64,000 nucleotides of DNA, taken from contig NZ_CP014304.1 in the NCBI RefSeq assembly GCF_001562275.1, positions 4,278,001-4,342,000 on the forward strand, read 5' to 3'. Source of the stretch: Hymenobacter sp. PAMC 26628. Its GTDB lineage: Bacteria; Bacteroidota; Bacteroidia; Cytophagales; Hymenobacteraceae. How positions within the stretch are numbered: position 1 is the stretch's first letter; the number at the start of each line of letters is the position of its first letter. Under the pieces are notes generated by a model. The model saw only the letters and a list, made by a program, of their open reading frames with translations. It was not told where the DNA came from and made no database searches. Below, in pieces: positions 49,664 through 57,785 of this stretch. The position numbers were made by a program, and so were the translations under genes.

Positions 49664-51229
49664 CTAGTCCTCGCTGTAGGCCCACTCCACGCCGGCCTTG
49701 GTGTCTTTGATGACGATGCCCTGGTCCTTGAGGGCGGCGCGGATGACGTCCACTTTGTCGTAGGCTTTGTCGGCCTTGGCTTCGGAGTAAAAGCCCAGCG
49801 TGAGGGCCAGCAGCTCCTCGGCGTTGGCGCGGGGCTCGTCGCGCAGGCCCAGCACGTCGGTCACCAGGGCCCGGTAGGCGGTGGCGGCGGCGGCCAGGGC
49901 GGCGTCGCTCACGCCGGCGCGGGCGGCGGGCGTGGTGGCCAGCGCGTTGAATTTGCGCAGCAGGTTGAACAGCGCCGCGATGCTACGGGCCGTGTTCAGG
50001 TCGTCGTCCAGGCCCACCCACAGGTCGGCGGTGAGCTTGGTTAGCTCGGCGTTGTCTTTAGTTGTTGGTTGTTCGTTGTCAGTTGTTGGGCCGTTTTTTT
50101 GGGCCCCTGCCTGGCCGTCTTGCCCACTGACAGCTGACAACGAACTACTAACAACTAATTTATCCAGCAGGCGCAGGCCGTTCATCAGCTTGCGGTAGCC
50201 TTTGCGGGCGGCTTGCAGGGCGTCGTCGCTCACGTCGACGGGGCTGCGGTAGTGGGCTTGCAGCAGGAAGAAGCGCACCACCATGGGCGAATACGCCTGG
50301 CTGAGGCCGCCGGTGGGGCCCGCAAACAAGTTGGTGAGGGTGATGAAGTTGCCCGTCGACTTGCTCATCTTGGCGCCGCCTACGGTAATCATGTTGTTGT
50401 GCATCCACACGCGGGCCTCGTCGGTGTGGCTGTGGCTGCCCTGGCTCTGGGCAATTTCGCACTCGTGGTGCGGAAACATCAGGTCGAGCCCGCCGCCGTG
50501 GATGTCGAACTCGGCACCCAAGTACTTGCGGCTCATGGCCGAGCATTCGAGGTGCCAGCCGGGGAAGCCTTCGCCCCAGGGCGAGGGCCAGCGCATGATG
50601 TGCTCGGGCGCAGCGTTTTTCCAGAGGGCAAAATCGAGCGGGCTGCGCTTCTCGTCCTGGCCGGCCAGCGTGTCGCGGGTGCCGGCGAGCTGGTCCTCAA
50701 TGCTGCGGTTCGCGAGCTTGCCGTAGCGCCCGGCTTTGTCGTGCTGCGCGTCGTACTTGGGCACGTCGAAGTACACCGAGCCGTTCACCTCGTAGGCCAG
50801 GCCGTTGGCGATGATTTCCTCCACCAGCCCGATTTGCTCGGTGATGTGGCCGCTGGCCTGGGGCTCGATGTCGGGCGGCAGGCAGCCGAGCTGGGCCATG
50901 TGGGCGCGGTAGCGGTTGGCGAAGTGCTGGGCCACCTGCATGGGCTCGAGGCGCTGGGCACGGGCGGCTTTGGCGAGCTTGTCTTCGCCGGTGTCGGCGT
51001 CGCTTTCAAGGTGGCCCACGTCGGTGATGTTGCGCACGTAGCGCACGGTGTGGCCGAGGTAGCGCAGGTAGCGCGTGAGCACGTCGAACACCACGGGGCC
51101 CCGGGCGTTGCCCAGGTGGGCCTCGCTGTACACGGTGGGCCCGCACAAGTACACGCCCACCACGGGCGGCTGAATGGGCACGAAGGGCGCTTTGGCGCGG
51201 GTAAGCGTATTATAAAGAGTCAGCGACAT
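49664..51229 (-). CDS. cysS: Cysteinyl-tRNA synthetase with an in-frame 34-residue palindrome-encoded insert
   Basis: The 521-residue enzyme charges tRNA-Cys. Zinc ligand Cys29 in CGPTVY, the HIGH-like HLGNA (38-42), GWHLECSAMS with Cys229, HHECEIA at 254-260 and KMSKS (287-291) are all present. The C-terminal helical domain is interrupted at residues 358-391 by a Ser/Thr/Gln-rich stretch (LVVSSSLSAVSG...QPTTK) encoded by a family II palindrome (50059-50157). The insert has no stop and keeps the frame, so the enzyme is probably functional, with the insert as a surface loop between helices. The start at 51229 gives the standard MSLTLYNTL beginning. An ACTTTGC word on this strand near 51294 could be its promoter. 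Confidence 0.95.
   Translation of the reverse strand: MSLTLYNTLTRAKAPFVPIQPPVVGVYLCGPTVYSEAHLGNARGPVVFDVLTRYLRYLGHTVRYVRNITDVGHLESDADTGEDKLAKAARAQRLEPMQVAQHFANRYRAHMAQLGCLPPDIEPQASGHITEQIGLVEEIIANGLAYEVNGSVYFDVPKYDAQHDKAGRYGKLANRSIEDQLAGTRDTLAGQDEKRSPLDFALWKNAAPEHIMRWPSPWGEGFPGWHLECSAMSRKYLGAEFDIHGGGLDLMFPHHECEIAQSQGSHSHTDEARVWMHNNMITVGGAKMSKSTGNFITLTNLFAGPTGGLSQAYSPMVVRFFLLQAHYRSPVDVSDDALQAARKGYRKLMNGLRLLDKLVVSSSLSAVSGQDGQAGAQKNGPTTDNEQPTTKDNAELTKLTADLWVGLDDDLNTARSIAALFNLLRKFNALATTPAARAGVSDAALAAAATAYRALVTDVLGLRDEPRANAEELLALTLGFYSEAKADKAYDKVDVIRAALKDQGIVIKDTKAGVEWAYSED
50059..50157. repeat. Family II palindrome inserted inside cysS
   Basis: Arms 50059-50088 and 50128-50157 are inverted copies over 30 bases with about four mismatches (core GTTCGTTGTCAG). 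The same core forms the intergenic palindromes at 15917-16025 and 47191-47267. Here it lies wholly in coding sequence, in frame, without stops. The centre holds a T7 run and GGGCCC. Confidence 0.92.
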
Positions 51230-51386
51230 GAAAATCAGAAAGTCAGAAAGCGAGCAACCGGCGACCGGTCCGGTTCGTTCGGTGGCGGGCGGCGCAAAGT
51301 TCGGCAATTTGTGCGCTTCGGGCCCAACGCAAAAAACCCCACCCCCGGCCCATGCCGCTTGATGCGCGGAATCCGGTGGGGTGGGG

Positions 51387-52568
51387 TTAGCGGGGCCCCA
51401 GTAGGTACAGGGCTTCCACCGGGAAATGGTCGGACCACAAAATCTCGTCGTGCACGCGGCAGCCCAGCACCTGCCACTGCGGGCTGGCAAACTGCTGGTC
51501 AATGCGCAGGCCGGGCAGGCGGCCGTGGTAGGTGGCGCCCAGGCCGAGGCCCACGGCGGCCCAGGCGTTGGTGAGGGCCCCGGCGAATTGGTCGTAAGGG
51601 TACGAGTAGGGCAGGTCGTTGAAGTCGCCGGCCAGCAGCACCGGGTAGGGCGAGCGGCGCACGCGGGCCAGCACGGTATCGGTTTGCCAGGCGCGGGCCA
51701 CGGCCCCGTTGCGGAAGCGGCGCAGCAAATTGGGGGCCTTGTCGCGCAGGCCGGCCTTGGTGGTGGAGGCGTCCACGATGTCGCCCTCGGCCAGGCTCAT
51801 GCTTTGCAGGTGCAGGTTGAAGACGCGGATGGTATCAGCGCGCGGCTGGCCGGGGCCCGCGGAACCTGCGGGGCGGGCCAGGTCGGCCCACATGGCGTGG
51901 TTCTGGCTGATTTTGCCGAACGGGATGGTGCCGCGCCGCACAATGGGAAAGCGCGAAAAGATGGCCAGCCCAAACTCGGCCCCGATGCGGTTGGTGAGGC
52001 TGATGCTCACGAACGCGTGCCGCCCGCTGCCGCGCCCCAGCCGCTCGGCGCTGCGGAACACCGGGCCGTTTTCGCGCGAGCCACGCGGCTCGTTGTAGAA
52101 CTCCTGGAGGCAGAGCACATCGGCCGGACTCTCGGCCAGCCAGGCGATAAAGGCTTTGGAAGACGCGAAGTTCGGATTACGCAGCTCGGCGTACACGTTG
52201 AAAATGCGCACGTTGGCCGAGAGCAGCCGCAGGGCCCCGGGCGCGGCCTCGGGCAGAAAGGTGGAAGCAAGGCCCGGGCCGGGGCCACTGCTTTGGGCGG
52301 CGCCCCCGGCCGGCCAGTGCAGCGCCAGGCCCCGCTGCACGTGCGGCCAGCACAGGGCCAGCGCCACGGCCGGCAGCAGGGCCCCGCGCCAGTCGCGCCG
52401 CAGCCAGTACAGGGCCAGCGCGGCCGTCAGCAGCAGGGCCCCGGGCGTCGTGAGGGCCCCGAAAACCGCCGGCCACCAGGTGCCCGCCGGCACCCGCTCG
52501 CAGGCAATGGCGAGCACGAGCCAAGCCAGCGCTAAAAGTGTAATTTTGAAAGCGAACGAACGACGCAC
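51387..52568 (-). CDS. Endonuclease/exonuclease/phosphatase-family membrane protein
   Basis: The product is about 393 residues. Two or three N-terminal transmembrane segments (ITLLALAWLVLAIAC, then LLLTAALALYWLRR) precede an EEP domain with LSANVRIFN, the metal-binding Glu in VLCLQEFYNE, FNLHLQSM, LAGDFNDLPYSYP and SDHFPVEALY. Such proteins cleave phosphodiesters of DNA, lipids or lipid-linked nucleotides outside the membrane. A GTG at 52568 is preferred as start: the longer TTG-started version (52592) would begin inside an exact -7 box (52590-52597). Substrate unknown. Confidence 0.82.
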   Translation of the reverse strand: MRRSFAFKITLLALAWLVLAIACERVPAGTWWPAVFGALTTPGALLLTAALALYWLRRDWRGALLPAVALALCWPHVQRGLALHWPAGGAAQSSGPGPGLASTFLPEAAPGALRLLSANVRIFNVYAELRNPNFASSKAFIAWLAESPADVLCLQEFYNEPRGSRENGPVFRSAERLGRGSGRHAFVSISLTNRIGAEFGLAIFSRFPIVRRGTIPFGKISQNHAMWADLARPAGSAGPGQPRADTIRVFNLHLQSMSLAEGDIVDASTTKAGLRDKAPNLLRRFRNGAVARAWQTDTVLARVRRSPYPVLLAGDFNDLPYSYPYDQFAGALTNAWAAVGLGLGATYHGRLPGLRIDQQFASPQWQVLGCRVHDEILWSDHFPVEALYLLGPR

Positions 52569-52589
52569 AACGAATTCTTTAACGAGCGG

Positions 52590-52597
52590 CAAAGGTA
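52590..52597 (-). promoter_or_regulatory. -7 box for the EEP-family gene
   Basis: On the minus strand TACCTTTG matches TAnnTTTG exactly. Transcription would start about 52583, 15 bases before the GTG used as start. No TTG lies at the -33 distance. Confidence 0.5.
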
Positions 52598-52642
52598 CCT
52601 TGGCGGGCCGGCGCCGCGCTGCCTGCCCCGCCCTTCCTTGCT

Positions 52643-55600
52643 ATGAAACAACGCTACTTAGTGTACTGCGGAACCCTGCTGCTGGGGGCCGCTGCTTTGG
52701 CGCCTGCGCCGCTGGCCGCCGCGCCGCGCCCGGCCGTGGCCCCCAGGTCGGCCCCCGGCGCGGCCTCGCTTGAATTCGTCGAAAACAAGGGCCAGTGGGA
52801 CGCCCGCGCCCGCTACGCGGCGGCGCTGCCCAGCGGCCGGCTGTTCCTCGAAAACGCGGCCCTCACCTACCTGTTCGTGGACCCCGCCGCGCTGCCCCGC
52901 CACCGCGGGGCCCCGGCCGAAACCGCCCCCGCCCTGCCCGGCGACCAAGTGGCGGGCCACGCCTACACCGTGCATTTTGAGGGAGCCAGCCGGCAGGCGC
53001 GCCCGGTGGCCACGGGCCCCACGGGCGAGGTGCGCAACTACTTGCAGGGCAGCGACCCGCGCCGCTGGGCCCGGGGCGTGGGCAGCTTCCGGCGGGTGCA
53101 GTACGCCGGGCTGTGGCCGGGCATCGACGCGGCGGTGTACGAAAACGCGGGCCAGCAGCTGGAGTACGACTTCGCCCTGGCCCCCGGCGCCGACGCCGCC
53201 CGCGTGGCGCTGCGCTACGAGGGCACGCAGGCCGTGGCCCTCGACGCTGCTACCGGCGACCTGGCCATTGCCACCGCCGTGGGCCGCGTGACGGAGCTAG
53301 CTCCCCAGGCCTGGCAAACCGACGCCCAGGGCCGCCGCCAGCCCGTGGCCTGCCGCTACACGCTGATTGGCAGCACGGTGCGCTTCGCCCTGGGGCCCTA
53401 CGACCACCAACGGGCCCTGACCATCGACCCGAAAGTGGTGTTTTCGAGCTTCACCGGCGCCACCGACGACAACTGGGGCTTCACGGCCACCTACGGGCCG
53501 TCGGGCAACCTATTTTCGGGCGGCATTGCTTTTGGGCCCGGCTACCCAACCACGGTGGGCGCGTTCCAAACCAAGTTTGGGGCCCTGTGCGACGTGGCCC
53601 TCATCAAGTACAACACCCAGGTGAGCGGCCCGGCGGCGCGGGTCTGGGCCACGTACCTGGGCGGCAGCGGCACGGAGTTCCCGCATAGCCTGGTGACCAA
53701 CGCCTTGGGTGAGCTGGTGGTGCTGGGCAGCACGGGCTCGCCCAACTTTCCCACCACCGCGGGGGCCCTGAGCCGGCGCTTCGGCGGGGGCACGGCCATC
53801 GAACCCTTTCAGGGCGGTGACGCCACCGAAATCTTGGCCAACGGGGCCGACATGTTCGTGGCCCGCCTCAGCGCCGACGGCGGCACGCTGCTGGCCGGCA
53901 CCTACCTGGGCGGCAGCGGCAACGACGGCGTGCTCGACCCCGACCCGCGCGTGGCCGCCACCCAGCGCCTGGCGGCCAACTACGGCGAGGCCTTCCGCAG
54001 CGACGTGCTGCTCGACGGCGACGGCAACGTGTACGTGGCGGCCAACACCAACTCGCCCAACTTCCCCGGCCTGGGCACGGGCTTCAACGGCACCTACCGC
54101 GGCGGCACCTCCGACGGCGTGGTGTGCAAGCTGAACGCGGGCCTGAGCGCCGTGACCTGGGCCAGCCTGCTGGGCGGCAGCGGCGCCGACGCCGCGTACT
54201 CGGTGCAGCGCGACGCCGCCGGCCGGGTGTACGTGAGCGGCGGCACCACCAGCCCCAACTTCCCGGCCACCGCCGGGGCCTACCGCGCGGCCCGCCCGGG
54301 CGGCGTGGACGGCTTCGCGGCCCGCATCAGCGCCGACGGCCGCACCCTGGAGCGGGCCACCTACGTGGGCACGGCCGGCTACGACCAAGCCCAGTTTTTG
54401 CAGCTCGACGCGGCCGGCAACGCCTACTTGCTGGGCCAAACGCTGGGCGGCACCTTCCCCGTCACAGCCGGCCTGTACGCCAACGCGGGCAGCGGCCAGT
54501 TCATCCAGAAGCTGGACGCCGAACTGACGGCCAGCTTGTACAGCACCGTGTTTGGGTCGGGCGCGGGCATCAACCTGGTGCCCACGGCGTTCCTCGTCGA
54601 CGATTGTGAGCGCATCTACGTGAGCGGCTGGGGCGGCGGCACCAACGCCGGCAACCTGGGCGGCAGCACCCGCGGCCTGCCCGTGACGGCCGACGCGGCC
54701 CAGCGCACCACCGACGGCTCCGATTTTTACCTGGCCGAGTTCCTGCCCGGCATGGTGGGGCTCGACTACGCGACGTTTTTTGGCGAGGCCGGCGGCCGCG
54801 GCGAGCACGTGGACGGCGGCACCTCGCGCTTCGACAAGCGCGGCATTGTGTACCAGGCCGTGTGCGGCGGCTGCGGCGGCACGTCGGGCTTCCCGGTGCC
54901 ACCCGGCGCCAACACCTACACCAACCGCAACGGCAGCGTGAACTGCAACAACGCGGCCTTTAAGATGGACTTCCAGCCCGAAGTGGCCGACGCGGGGCCC
55001 CGGCGCGCCCTGTGCGCCAGCGGGGCCCCGGTGGCCCTGGGCGGCGCCCCCGGCGGCGGTGTGTGGAGCGGCCCGGGCGTGCAGCGCACCGCTGGCGGGG
55101 GCTACCAGTTTGTGCCCAGCGCGGCGGGCCCCGGCGCCTTCGTGCTGACCTACAAGGTGACCACCACGGGCATTTGCCAGGCCACGCTGCGGGTGCGCTA
55201 CCAGGTGGCGCCGGCCACCGTGCCGGACTTTGCCCCGGTGGGGCCCCGGTGCGTGAGCAGCCCGGCCGTGACGCTGGTGGGGGCCCCGGCCGGCGGCACC
55301 TTCAGCGGACCGGGCGTGACGGGCAACACGTTTTCGCCCCAGGCGGCGGGCGCGGGCACCCACACCCTCACCTACACCGTGGCCGACTCGCTGGCCTGCG
55401 GCGCGGCCACCCAGCAGGTGGTCATCAGCAGCCCCGTGCAGGCGCGGGTGAGCCCCGACACCACGCTGTGCGCCGACCAGCTGCGGCCCTTCCAGCTGCG
55501 CGCCAACCCGGCCGGCGGCACTTGGAGCGGCACGGGCGTGAGCCCCGGCGGCCTCTTCACGCCGCCCAATACCCAGAACCGGGGCGGCGCGTTCGAGCTG

Positions 55601-56167
55601 ACCTACGCCGTGACGCAGGGCGTGTGCCAGACCACCGCCACCCGCCGCGTCATCCTGGCCCCCGCCAGCCTCAGCGACGTGCCCCTAAACCTACCCGTGT
55701 GCGCCGCCGCGCCCCAATACGCCGGCCTCGCGCCCTTCGACTGCCCGATGACGCCGCTGCTGGCCGGCGGCACCTACAGCTGGGATTTTGGTGATGGCAG
55801 TCCCGTCAGCACCGAGGCCGCGCCTACGCACCGCTACGTGCAGGCCGGCACCTACCGCATCCGGCTCACGGCGCGCTACGCGGGGTGCGAGGTCATCACG
55901 CAGTTTGCGCCGGTGGAGGTGGGCGACGTGTTCGTGCCCAACGTCATCACCGCCAACGACGACCAGCTGAACGCCACCTTCCAGCCGCGCTTCACTTGCC
56001 AGCCGGCCAGCCTGAAAGTGTTTTCGCGCTGGGGCCAGGAGGTGTACACCACCGCCGACTACCACAACAACTGGGCGGCCGAAGGCCTGCCCGCCGGCCT
56101 CTACTACTACCTGCTGCGCGACGCCGACGACCGCCAAGTAAAGGGCTGGGTGCAGGTGGTACGGTAG
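52643..56167 (+). CDS. Giant SBBP/PKD surface protein with T9SS type B C-terminal domain (copy 1)
   Basis: The product is 1174 residues. A signal peptide is followed by a DUF7948-like N-domain (SLEFVENKGQWDARARYAAA), a long SBBP-type beta-propeller with repeated YLGGSG and NFPTT words (about 260-770), several Ig-like repeats (GGTWSGTGVSPGG type, about 780-1020), a PKD domain (YSWDFGDGSPVSTEAAPTHR) and a gliding-motility-type T9SS domain (VFVPNVITANDDQLNATFQP to the end). It is probably displayed on the surface or secreted as an adhesin. A second, closely similar protein starts at 60569. A TAATTTTG word at 52541-52548 may be its promoter. Confidence 0.85.
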   Translation: MKQRYLVYCGTLLLGAAALAPAPLAAAPRPAVAPRSAPGAASLEFVENKGQWDARARYAAALPSGRLFLENAALTYLFVDPAALPRHRGAPAETAPALPGDQVAGHAYTVHFEGASRQARPVATGPTGEVRNYLQGSDPRRWARGVGSFRRVQYAGLWPGIDAAVYENAGQQLEYDFALAPGADAARVALRYEGTQAVALDAATGDLAIATAVGRVTELAPQAWQTDAQGRRQPVACRYTLIGSTVRFALGPYDHQRALTIDPKVVFSSFTGATDDNWGFTATYGPSGNLFSGGIAFGPGYPTTVGAFQTKFGALCDVALIKYNTQVSGPAARVWATYLGGSGTEFPHSLVTNALGELVVLGSTGSPNFPTTAGALSRRFGGGTAIEPFQGGDATEILANGADMFVARLSADGGTLLAGTYLGGSGNDGVLDPDPRVAATQRLAANYGEAFRSDVLLDGDGNVYVAANTNSPNFPGLGTGFNGTYRGGTSDGVVCKLNAGLSAVTWASLLGGSGADAAYSVQRDAAGRVYVSGGTTSPNFPATAGAYRAARPGGVDGFAARISADGRTLERATYVGTAGYDQAQFLQLDAAGNAYLLGQTLGGTFPVTAGLYANAGSGQFIQKLDAELTASLYSTVFGSGAGINLVPTAFLVDDCERIYVSGWGGGTNAGNLGGSTRGLPVTADAAQRTTDGSDFYLAEFLPGMVGLDYATFFGEAGGRGEHVDGGTSRFDKRGIVYQAVCGGCGGTSGFPVPPGANTYTNRNGSVNCNNAAFKMDFQPEVADAGPRRALCASGAPVALGGAPGGGVWSGPGVQRTAGGGYQFVPSAAGPGAFVLTYKVTTTGICQATLRVRYQVAPATVPDFAPVGPRCVSSPAVTLVGAPAGGTFSGPGVTGNTFSPQAAGAGTHTLTYTVADSLACGAATQQVVISSPVQARVSPDTTLCADQLRPFQLRANPAGGTWSGTGVSPGGLFTPPNTQNRGGAFELTYAVTQGVCQTTATRRVILAPASLSDVPLNLPVCAAAPQYAGLAPFDCPMTPLLAGGTYSWDFGDGSPVSTEAAPTHRYVQAGTYRIRLTARYAGCEVITQFAPVEVGDVFVPNVITANDDQLNATFQPRFTCQPASLKVFSRWGQEVYTTADYHNNWAAEGLPAGLYYYLLRDADDRQVKGWVQVVR

Positions 56168-56226
56168 GGCCCCAGGTTAGGCAGGCGTCGCTTGCCAACT
56201 GGCCTTTGTTGAACTGATAAAAGCTA

Positions 56227-56330
56227 TAAACACGGTCATGCTGAACGCAGTGAAGCATCTCTACCGCAGCAGTAAACCTAATTACTTGCGCGGGAGAGAT
56301 GCTTCACTGCGTTCAGCATGACCGTGTTTA
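56227..56330. repeat. Family I palindrome, copy 6 (perfect 35-bp arms)
   Basis: Arms 56227-56261 and 56296-56330 are exact reverse complements (TAAACACGGTCATGCTGAAC, then GCAGTGAAGCATCTC). The centre contains CCGCAGCAGTAA and TTACTTGCGCGGG, which pair partly. It separates the convergent surface-protein and PepSY genes and probably helps end both transcripts. Confidence 0.96.
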
Positions 56331-56386
56331 TTAACTCAATTAATCCAAACCGTCCCTGACCGAACCGCCCCCAAGCGCCGGGGGCC

Positions 56387-57682
56387 CTACCCCACCTCCA
56401 CGGCCAGCCCGCGGGGCGCGCTTTTCTTCTTGGATTTGCGCGTGCGGTTCAGCCACAGCAACGTGCCGGTGACGGGGAATGTGGCCCCCAGCAACACGAT
56501 GATGAAGGCCAGCACCTTGGTGGGCCAGCCGAAAATGGCGCCCGTGTGGATGGGCTTGAACAAGCCCCGGATGCGCTGGCCCAGCGGCTGCTGGGCGTAG
56601 GTGGTCCGGCGCAGCACCTGGCCCGAGTACCGGTCGAAGTACACGTCGTTGGTGGCGCGCTCGGTGGGGGCCCCGGGGCGCAGTATGCCCACCTGGAGGC
56701 TGCCGGTGGCTTCCTTGGGTAGCTGCATGTTATAGCTTTCGGCGGCCGGGGCCTGTTGGCGCGCCGCGGCCAGGGCGTCGTCGGCCCCGAAGGTTTGGCC
56801 CGCTGCGGCCGGCACGGTGGAGGCAGGCGGCTCGGGGCGCTGCGAGGGCGAGTGGGTGAGGGTGTTGATGGTGTTGCCCACCCAATCGAACGACATGCCC
56901 ACGCCCGTGAGGGCCATGATGAACAGAAACAGCGAGGTGTAAAAGCCCAGCACGATGTGGAAATCGTGGTTGAGGCGCTTCCAGCTGCTGCCCCACTTCA
57001 CCATCAGGCGCTGGGTGAGGGCCTTGCGGGCAGCTGGCCACCACAGCACGAGGCCCGTGCCCAGGATGAAGAGGAAAATGATGGCGTTGATGCCCATCAC
57101 GAGCTTGCCCACCCGGCCCGCCACCAGCCCCCGGTGCAGCTGCTCGACGAAGTGGAAGAACGAATCCTGGGGCTTCACCTCGCCCGCAATGGCCCCAGTA
57201 TAGGGGTTCAGGAAGAGGCGCGGGCCGTTGTCGCGGCCCTTACCCCTGCGGCCGCCCGGGCCCTGGGGCCCCGCGGGGGCAAGGGGCCCGGGGCCCCGGG
57301 CTTCGGCGGAAGGACGGCTTTCGGCCCGGCCTTCGCCCGGCCCTTGCCCGCCGCGGGGGCCCCCGCCGGCCGTTGCGCCCCGGCCTTCGCCGCCTTTATT
57401 GCCGCTGCCGGCCAGGTTCACCTCCACGGTGCGGGCGGGGTCGGCATAGATTTTGAAGCTGCTGACCTTGGCCTGGGGCTTGGCGGCGCGCACGGCGGCG
57501 GTGAGCTGGGCCAGCGACAGGCGGGGCCCCCCGGCCGGCGCCACGAAGTAGCGCGCGGGGTGCCAGAGGTGCTCCAGCTCCTGCTCGAACACCAACAACG
57601 AGCCCGTGAGGCACACCATCACCAGGAAAAGCCCCGAGGCAAGCCCGAGGTACAAGTGAATGCGGCGGAAGAGTACTTTCAT
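56387..57682 (-). CDS. PepSY-associated transmembrane protein linked to siderophore uptake
   Basis: The product is 431 residues with four transmembrane segments (first about 10-32: YLGLASGLFLVMVCLTGSLL). The PepSY-TM family blocks FEQELEHLWHP, FFHFVEQLHRGLVAG and HFDYHLVLGFYTSLF-like DFHIVLGFYTSLFLF are visible, and HTGAIFGWPTKV near the end. Its periplasmic part carries an inserted Gly/Pro/Arg-rich stretch (about residues 95-150). Such proteins often accompany TonB-dependent siderophore receptors and may reduce ferric iron at the inner membrane. It follows the receptor gene by 103 bases. Confidence 0.85.
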   Translation of the reverse strand: MKVLFRRIHLYLGLASGLFLVMVCLTGSLLVFEQELEHLWHPARYFVAPAGGPRLSLAQLTAAVRAAKPQAKVSSFKIYADPARTVEVNLAGSGNKGGEGRGATAGGGPRGGQGPGEGRAESRPSAEARGPGPLAPAGPQGPGGRRGKGRDNGPRLFLNPYTGAIAGEVKPQDSFFHFVEQLHRGLVAGRVGKLVMGINAIIFLFILGTGLVLWWPAARKALTQRLMVKWGSSWKRLNHDFHIVLGFYTSLFLFIMALTGVGMSFDWVGNTINTLTHSPSQRPEPPASTVPAAAGQTFGADDALAAARQQAPAAESYNMQLPKEATGSLQVGILRPGAPTERATNDVYFDRYSGQVLRRTTYAQQPLGQRIRGLFKPIHTGAIFGWPTKVLAFIIVLLGATFPVTGTLLWLNRTRKSKKKSAPRGLAVEVG

Positions 57683-57748
57683 AGAAGCCAGATTTTCAGC
57701 AAATAACCCACCGGCCAGGCCGATGGGTCAAATCAATCAGGACAAACA

Positions 57749-57785
57749 GGCGGAATGCGGCGACGGAGCGTCCGCATTCGCCGCC
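57749..57785 (-). terminator. Hairpin just after the siderophore receptor stop
   Basis: CGGAATGCGG at 57751-57760 pairs with CCGCATTCG at 57772-57780, imperfectly extended. On the transcribed strand it begins right at the receptor stop and could reduce readthrough into the PepSY gene. Confidence 0.45.

Noticed and set aside
53510..55363. 617-codon minus-strand frame within the giant surface-protein gene
   Set aside because: Antisense shadow of a repetitive GC-rich gene.
13623..56330. CRISPR array
   Set aside because: The repeats are palindromic, single, far apart and have no regular spacers; no cas gene was seen.
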